12,295 bases of DNA. Origin: Tieghemiomyces parasiticus. Its lineage: Eukaryota > Kickxellomycota > Dimargaritomycetes > Dimargaritales > Dimargaritaceae. Positions 9,610 through 12,295 of this stretch are shown here, one piece after another. Within the stretch, counting starts at the first letter, position 1. Every line of letters begins with the position of its first letter. The translations under genes and the position numbers were made by a program. The stretch spans positions 1 to 12,295 of the forward strand of contig JANBPT010001216.1 in the NCBI GenBank assembly GCA_027575765.1, in the 5' to 3' direction. The notes under the pieces were generated by a model, which made no database searches, was not told the DNA's origin, and worked only from the letters and a program-made list of their open reading frames with translations.

Positions 9610-10958
9610 ATGGCTAGTTTCTTTCTGACCCATTTCCGCCGCGCCCTGGCCGCTTCCCCACAGCCCGCACCGCAAACCACCCCGGGACTCCGCCTTGCCC
9701 AAACGCTCCGCACGTACCGGACGGCCAGCGGCTCCTTACGAGCCGGCAATGTGATCGAATACGCATCAGCACCCTGGGTAGTGGTGCGCCGGGAACTTGG
9801 TGGGACCGGCCGCGGGGTCGGGCTGGTCAAGGTAAGCCCAAAGGAATGTTGCCTCGGCACAAGTCGTGCGTGCAGGCACCCCCGCCTGACCACGGACCGC
9901 CCGTAAGGTCTGCCGGACGCTACCCCATTCACAATCATCTCACTATTCCTCTCTCCACTGACGGAGGTTTACCTTATGTGTCCCATACGATACTCGCCTC
10001 CCAGATGGAACTGCGTAACGCCGTGACTGGTCAAAAGAAGGTAGAGCGCTGCAAGAGTGACACCGAGTTTGAAGGTGAGTGAAGCGGCCGCGGTTCGTAA
10101 TAAGTGGAGGTTGGAGGAGACGACAAGCGCCGGTGGTACGACTCGATGGTCCTTCGGGACCTCGTGTGGAGGCAGCGGTGCCTGGCCTCTCCACCACGTC
10201 ACCGTTTCCGGCCCTAACCTAACCCACCATCTACTACACCCCTCGGCAGTACTCCACCTCAAGTCGCGTCCGCATGAATTCCTATACACCGTTGACAGCA
10301 CGCTGCATCTAATGAACCCCGCCAGCCTGGAGGAAATCGAAATCAGTGCCGATATGCTTTCGGGTAAGCTAGGAAGCGCCGAGACCTCACTCGCAACCTG
10401 ATGGTCATTGAAACGCCTCGACTGCGTTGTTTTCACCTGTCCACCTCCCCCTCCCCCCCCCCTAACCGTACCCATTCGTATCTGCAACATTTTATCTAAC
10501 CCCACCCTATCCCCGCCGCTAACCAGGCGGTCCCGACATGGCCAAGCTGGTCCAAGGTAAGTAACCAGCCTCGACTATGACTGACTTCATAAGGATCTTC
10601 GGCGGCGGCCCATCCATACACACGCCTCTCCCCACTGCCCCACGTCCTCTCTACCTAGTCTGGTTCTCATCGCCTGCCTTTCTTTTTTTTTCTGACCTTC
10701 CATGGATTATTGGGCTTAGATGGCATGACCTTGCAAGTCCAATCCCTGGAGGATGACGTGCCGCTCCTAGTTCATCTGCCGAAATCTGCCACCTACACCG
10801 TTGCCAACGTGACGCCCAAGGCAAGCCGGGCGAAAGGCGCCAACCTGTGCCCCGCCGAACTTGACAACGGTGTCAAGGTAACCGTACCGGATTTTGTGCA
10901 CCCTGGTGATCAGGTGGTCATTGACCTGGAGACCCGCAAGTACATTGCCCGGGCTTGA
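9610..10958 (+). CDS. efp: Organelle-targeted translation elongation factor P (EF-P) like protein
   Basis: Five exons, 9610-9831, 10005-10074, 10250-10363, 10527-10556 and 10720-10958, join to 675 nt and give 224 residues. EF-P binds the ribosome between the P and E sites and relieves stalling at polyproline; an organellar copy would act on mitochondrial ribosomes. Residues 1-36 (MASFFLTHFRRALAAS…LRTY) are Arg-rich, lack acidic residues and look like a mitochondrial presequence, with a possible R-x-Y cleavage after Y36. The remaining ~188 residues equal a normal EF-P. The KOW-like domain I starts at SLRAGNVIEY (42-51), its loop tip is GTGRG with Arg68 where E. coli has the modified Lys34, then MELRNAVTGQKK. 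Domain II follows (HEFLYTVDSTLHLMNPASLEE). Domain III ends with PAELDNGVKVTVPDFVHPGD and KYIARA, close to the EF-P signature, although the usual GDT stretch and the Lys before PA are absent. ATG 9610 is preferred over in-frame ATG 9565 because its context (ACCATGG) is much better. Confidence 0.9.
9832..10004 (+). other. EF-P intron 1 (173 nt, phase 0)
   Basis: The donor is AAG|GTAAGC, the branch candidate CTGAC is at 9958-9962, and the acceptor is CCCAG|ATG. The junction (LVK|MELRN) aligns residue for residue with bacterial EF-P between the loop tip and the LRxxxTG segment. Confidence 0.92.
10075..10249 (+). other. EF-P intron 2 (175 nt, phase 1)
   Basis: The donor is GAAG|GTGAGT. Tandem CTAAC elements lie at 10214-10218 and 10219-10223, and the acceptor GGCAG ends at 10249. 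Splicing restores a gap-free match to EF-P spacing between the CKS and FLY positions. Confidence 0.92.
10364..10526 (+). other. EF-P intron 3 (163 nt, phase 1)
   Basis: The donor is CGG|GTAAGC, a CTAAC branch element lies at 10496-10500, and the ACCAG acceptor ends at 10526. The intron contains a run of 10 C at about 10453-10462. Confidence 0.88.
10557..10719 (+). other. EF-P intron 4 (163 nt, phase 1)
   Basis: The donor is CAAG|GTAAGT, a T-run is followed by a CTGAC branch element at 10692-10696, and the CTTAG acceptor ends at 10719. The junction gives VQ|DGMTLQVQ, which leads into the EF-P C-terminal OB domain. Confidence 0.88.
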
Positions 10959-11068
10959 CGGGCTATCTGTCCATGGTCGGAAAGGACTCTAGATACGAAA
11001 AGTGGGCGGCCTGGCACCAATGCCGTAGTGAGATGGCCCGTTAGTTTGTCCACCTTGTGCATAGCTAA

Positions 11069-11074
11069 AATAAA
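11069..11074 (+). promoter_or_regulatory. Canonical AATAAA poly(A) signal of the EF-P gene
   Basis: An exact AATAAA lies 111 nt past the EF-P stop codon on the same strand, a plausible 3' UTR length for a compact genome. A second AATAAA lies at 11265-11270 and could serve as a distal site. Confidence 0.6.
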
Positions 11075-11665
11075 GGAACTGAACGATGGCCAGCTTTCGG
11101 AATACCACCACTAAACACATCACACCCCGGTAAGCTCAGACAGAGTAGCTGATAGGTTGTACCTGTCATGAGGCGTCTAGCCCAAAAGAAAAGGTGCATT
11201 ATGGGCGATAGAAGCTGTATGAGCGGTGGATTATAGTACAAAAAAAACAACTAGTTCGCCCGGTAATAAACGTGGAAGAGATATCCAGCACCTCAATAAC
11301 CTCATGCCGGTGTTAGTGACCACTGGAGTAAGGACGGTGGAAGGCGCCCTGGTAAGCTAGAAGGCCGTTTTAATATAGTGATCCAGGCTGACGACTCGTG
11401 GCTGCAGACACGCTCGCTGGATGCCATTTGAAGTTTGGTTCTTAACGGAGCGTTCTGACACTGTCACCACAGTTCTGCGGATATTTAAGGTGGCACATGT
11501 TCGCCCACTGGAGGTCTTAAGTAGAATGACATACGGGGTAAAGTAAACCAACCGCGGAGCGGAGGTGCTCACGTCGATGCCTAGAGCGTGCGGAGGTACG
11601 GATCCAGTATAAAGAGCGTACACTATGCAACATTTCAGCCGGTCTGTTCGGGATAGGGATATAAG

Positions 11666-11696
11666 TGCACCGGTGCATATTTATAAAAAAAAAAAA
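11666..11696. repeat. 12-bp perfect palindrome followed by TATTTATA and an A12 run
   Basis: TGCACCGGTGCA (11666-11677) is exactly self-complementary. It is followed by an AT-rich TATTTATA and then A12 at 11685-11696. Read on the minus strand this is T12, then TATAAATA, then the palindrome, which could be 3'-end processing sequence of the stomatin-like gene. The function is unknown. Confidence 0.45.
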
Positions 11697-11813
11697 GAGG
11701 CCACTAATGCCATTCGGTCAGCCTGAGGTGAGTTCTAGAGTGGATCCGATCGTTAATGACGTACAGGCAAGCATCACGGGAAGGACCAACCTCAAACGAT
11801 GAAGGCGTCGTGA

Positions 11814-11841
11814 GGTTCTTTTGAACCGGCTGAAAAGAACC
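11814..11841 (-). other. Strong hairpin immediately downstream of the stomatin-like stop codon
   Basis: On the minus strand a perfect 9-bp stem, GGTTCTTTT pairing with AAAAGAACC, closes a 10-nt loop (CAGCCGGTTC). It begins only 3 nt after the TAG, at the very start of the 3' UTR. A competing shorter pairing uses the GGTTC in the loop. It could affect termination, readthrough or mRNA stability, but no function is established. In DNA the inverted repeat is equally visible on both strands. Confidence 0.5.
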
Positions 11842-11844
11842 GCA

Positions 11845-12295
11845 CTACTTGCGAGCCGGTGGGGTGTCCTGCTGAGGCAGAAGGGTATCGAGGATGGCCT
11901 GCTTTCGAGAATCTTTCGGCGGCGCCGTCGGGGTTTCCCGGGCCTGGCTAATGTTTTTGTACACAGCGAGGGCCTGGGGGGGGGCACGGGGTGAATGGCG
12001 ATGATATTGAGGAAGGTTGTAGCGAGGAGAGAAGGAAACATTTGAGTCCGAAGCCGGGCAGTTCAAGCAAGTAGTTCGTCATGAGGCCTTTGGTCTGACC
12101 GTAGGACGATAGGAGCGGGTACTAGGCTGTACAGTCTTTACCGGTCTCTACGGCAACTCCGTCCGTCCGGATGCGTGGGTAACTTACCTGGGCGACCATG
12201 CTTCCTACGTTGTTGACGTCGGTGGGGACGATGACCGTCGTACCTTGCTTGGCCAGGTTGCCGAATGCATCGACGTACTTCTCGGCCACCGTCAG
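11845..12295 (-). CDS. Stomatin-like protein 2 (mitochondrial SPFH family), C-terminal part; 5' end beyond window
   Basis: Only the last two exons are present. Exon n-1 is 12188-12295 (36 codons, entering the window in phase 0) and the last exon is 11845-11973 (42 codons plus TAG). The spliced 78 residues start LTVAEKYVDAFGNLAKQGTT, continue VIVPTDVNNVGSMVAQ, then ALAVYKNIS and a charged tail ending QQDTPPARK. The pattern AEKYVDAF…LAK…T.I.P….SMVAQA..VY is the conserved C-terminal segment of mitochondrial stomatin-like protein 2 (human STOML2 type). Family knowledge: these are inner-membrane-associated scaffolds that bind cardiolipin and prohibitins and organise respiratory complexes and proteases. 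The SPFH domain and presequence lie off the right edge, so targeting cannot be read here. Confidence 0.88.
11974..12187 (-). other. Intron in the stomatin-like gene (214 nt, phase 0)
   Basis: On the minus strand the donor is CAG|GTAAGT at 12187. The acceptor is nine C followed by AG, ending at 11974, so the polypyrimidine tract is almost pure C. Splicing joins SMVAQ to ALAVY exactly as in the conserved family sequence. No perfect CTAAC or CTGAC branch element was evident. Confidence 0.9.

Larger units (their letters stand above)
10959..11844. other. Intergenic region between convergent EF-P and stomatin-like genes
   Basis: This gap of about 890 nt contains the 3' UTRs of both flanking genes. 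It is clearly more AT-rich than the coding DNA. I find no tRNA A/B boxes, no rRNA or snRNA motif, and no open frame with a good start or a recognisable domain. Notable elements are two AATAAA hexamers, a 12-bp palindrome next to an A12 run, and a hairpin next to the stomatin-like stop codon. These are listed separately. Confidence 0.6.

Noticed and set aside
9565..9906. Open frame continuing past 9831 without splicing
   Set aside because: The sequence after 9831 loses EF-P similarity at a good GTAAGC donor, and the similarity resumes at 10005 after a good acceptor.
11357..11623. 88-codon minus-strand open frame in the gap
   Set aside because: It starts with GTG, not ATG, has no domain, and its AT-rich composition differs from genes in this window.
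6677..11696. A-runs (6677-6686, 11685-11696) as tails of retroposed elements
   Set aside because: I saw no target-site duplications or element bodies upstream. The runs are common in AT-richer gaps here.
11796..11835. C/D snoRNA-like boxes (ACGATGA … CTGA)
   Set aside because: The C box has a mismatch, the spacing is too short for a guide, and there is no terminal stem. The CTGA lies in the 3' UTR hairpin.
12181..12192. ACTTACCTGG resembling the 5' end of U1 snRNA
   Set aside because: It is the reverse complement of the CAG|GTAAGT donor of the stomatin-like gene, which pairs with U1. No snRNA follows.
1..12295. CRISPR array, insertion sequence, prophage or operon
   Set aside because: There are no regular repeats with spacers, no transposase or integrase motifs, and the intron-containing genes point to a nuclear eukaryotic region.

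Overview
The window looks like nuclear DNA from a GC-rich, compact eukaryotic genome, most likely a fungus. The support is four spliceosomal-style genes, GT-AG introns of about 145-215 nt with CTAAC/CTGAC or TACTAAC branch-point elements, a fungal Sct1/Gpt2-type glycerol-3-phosphate acyltransferase, and a Cdc42-type RhoGEF of DH-BAR-SH3 architecture. An early-diverging (zoopagomycete-like) fungus would fit an organellar bacterial-type EF-P and long proline-rich disordered segments, but that placement is inference only. I see no bacterial operon logic, CRISPR, tRNA, rRNA or transposon.

Layout. 1-1053: leader region of the first gene, with at least one convincing intron (TACTAAC branch point) and probably a second whose removal would keep the frame open into the annotated CDS. 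1054-5893 (+): a 1549-residue DH-BAR-SH3 guanine nucleotide exchange factor in two exons. 5894-6830: non-coding gap between convergent genes. 6831-9053 (-): intronless 740-residue glycerol-3-phosphate / dihydroxyacetone-phosphate acyltransferase. 9054-9609: shared divergent 5' region. 9610-10958 (+): five-exon, 224-residue EF-P-like protein with an apparent mitochondrial presequence. 10959-11844: AT-richer gap between convergent genes. 11845-12295 (-): last two exons of a mitochondrial stomatin-like protein 2 (SPFH) gene that runs off the right edge.

The genes do not form a pathway. Two are probably mitochondrial (EF-P and stomatin-like 2), one acts in ER/lipid-droplet lipid synthesis, and one in polarity signalling. 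I find no undescribed multi-gene system. The points most worth checking are the Arg-tipped organellar EF-P with its 30-nt microexon, the ~140-residue insertion inside the DH domain, the uncertain N-terminus of the RhoGEF, and a strong hairpin three bases past the stomatin-like stop codon.
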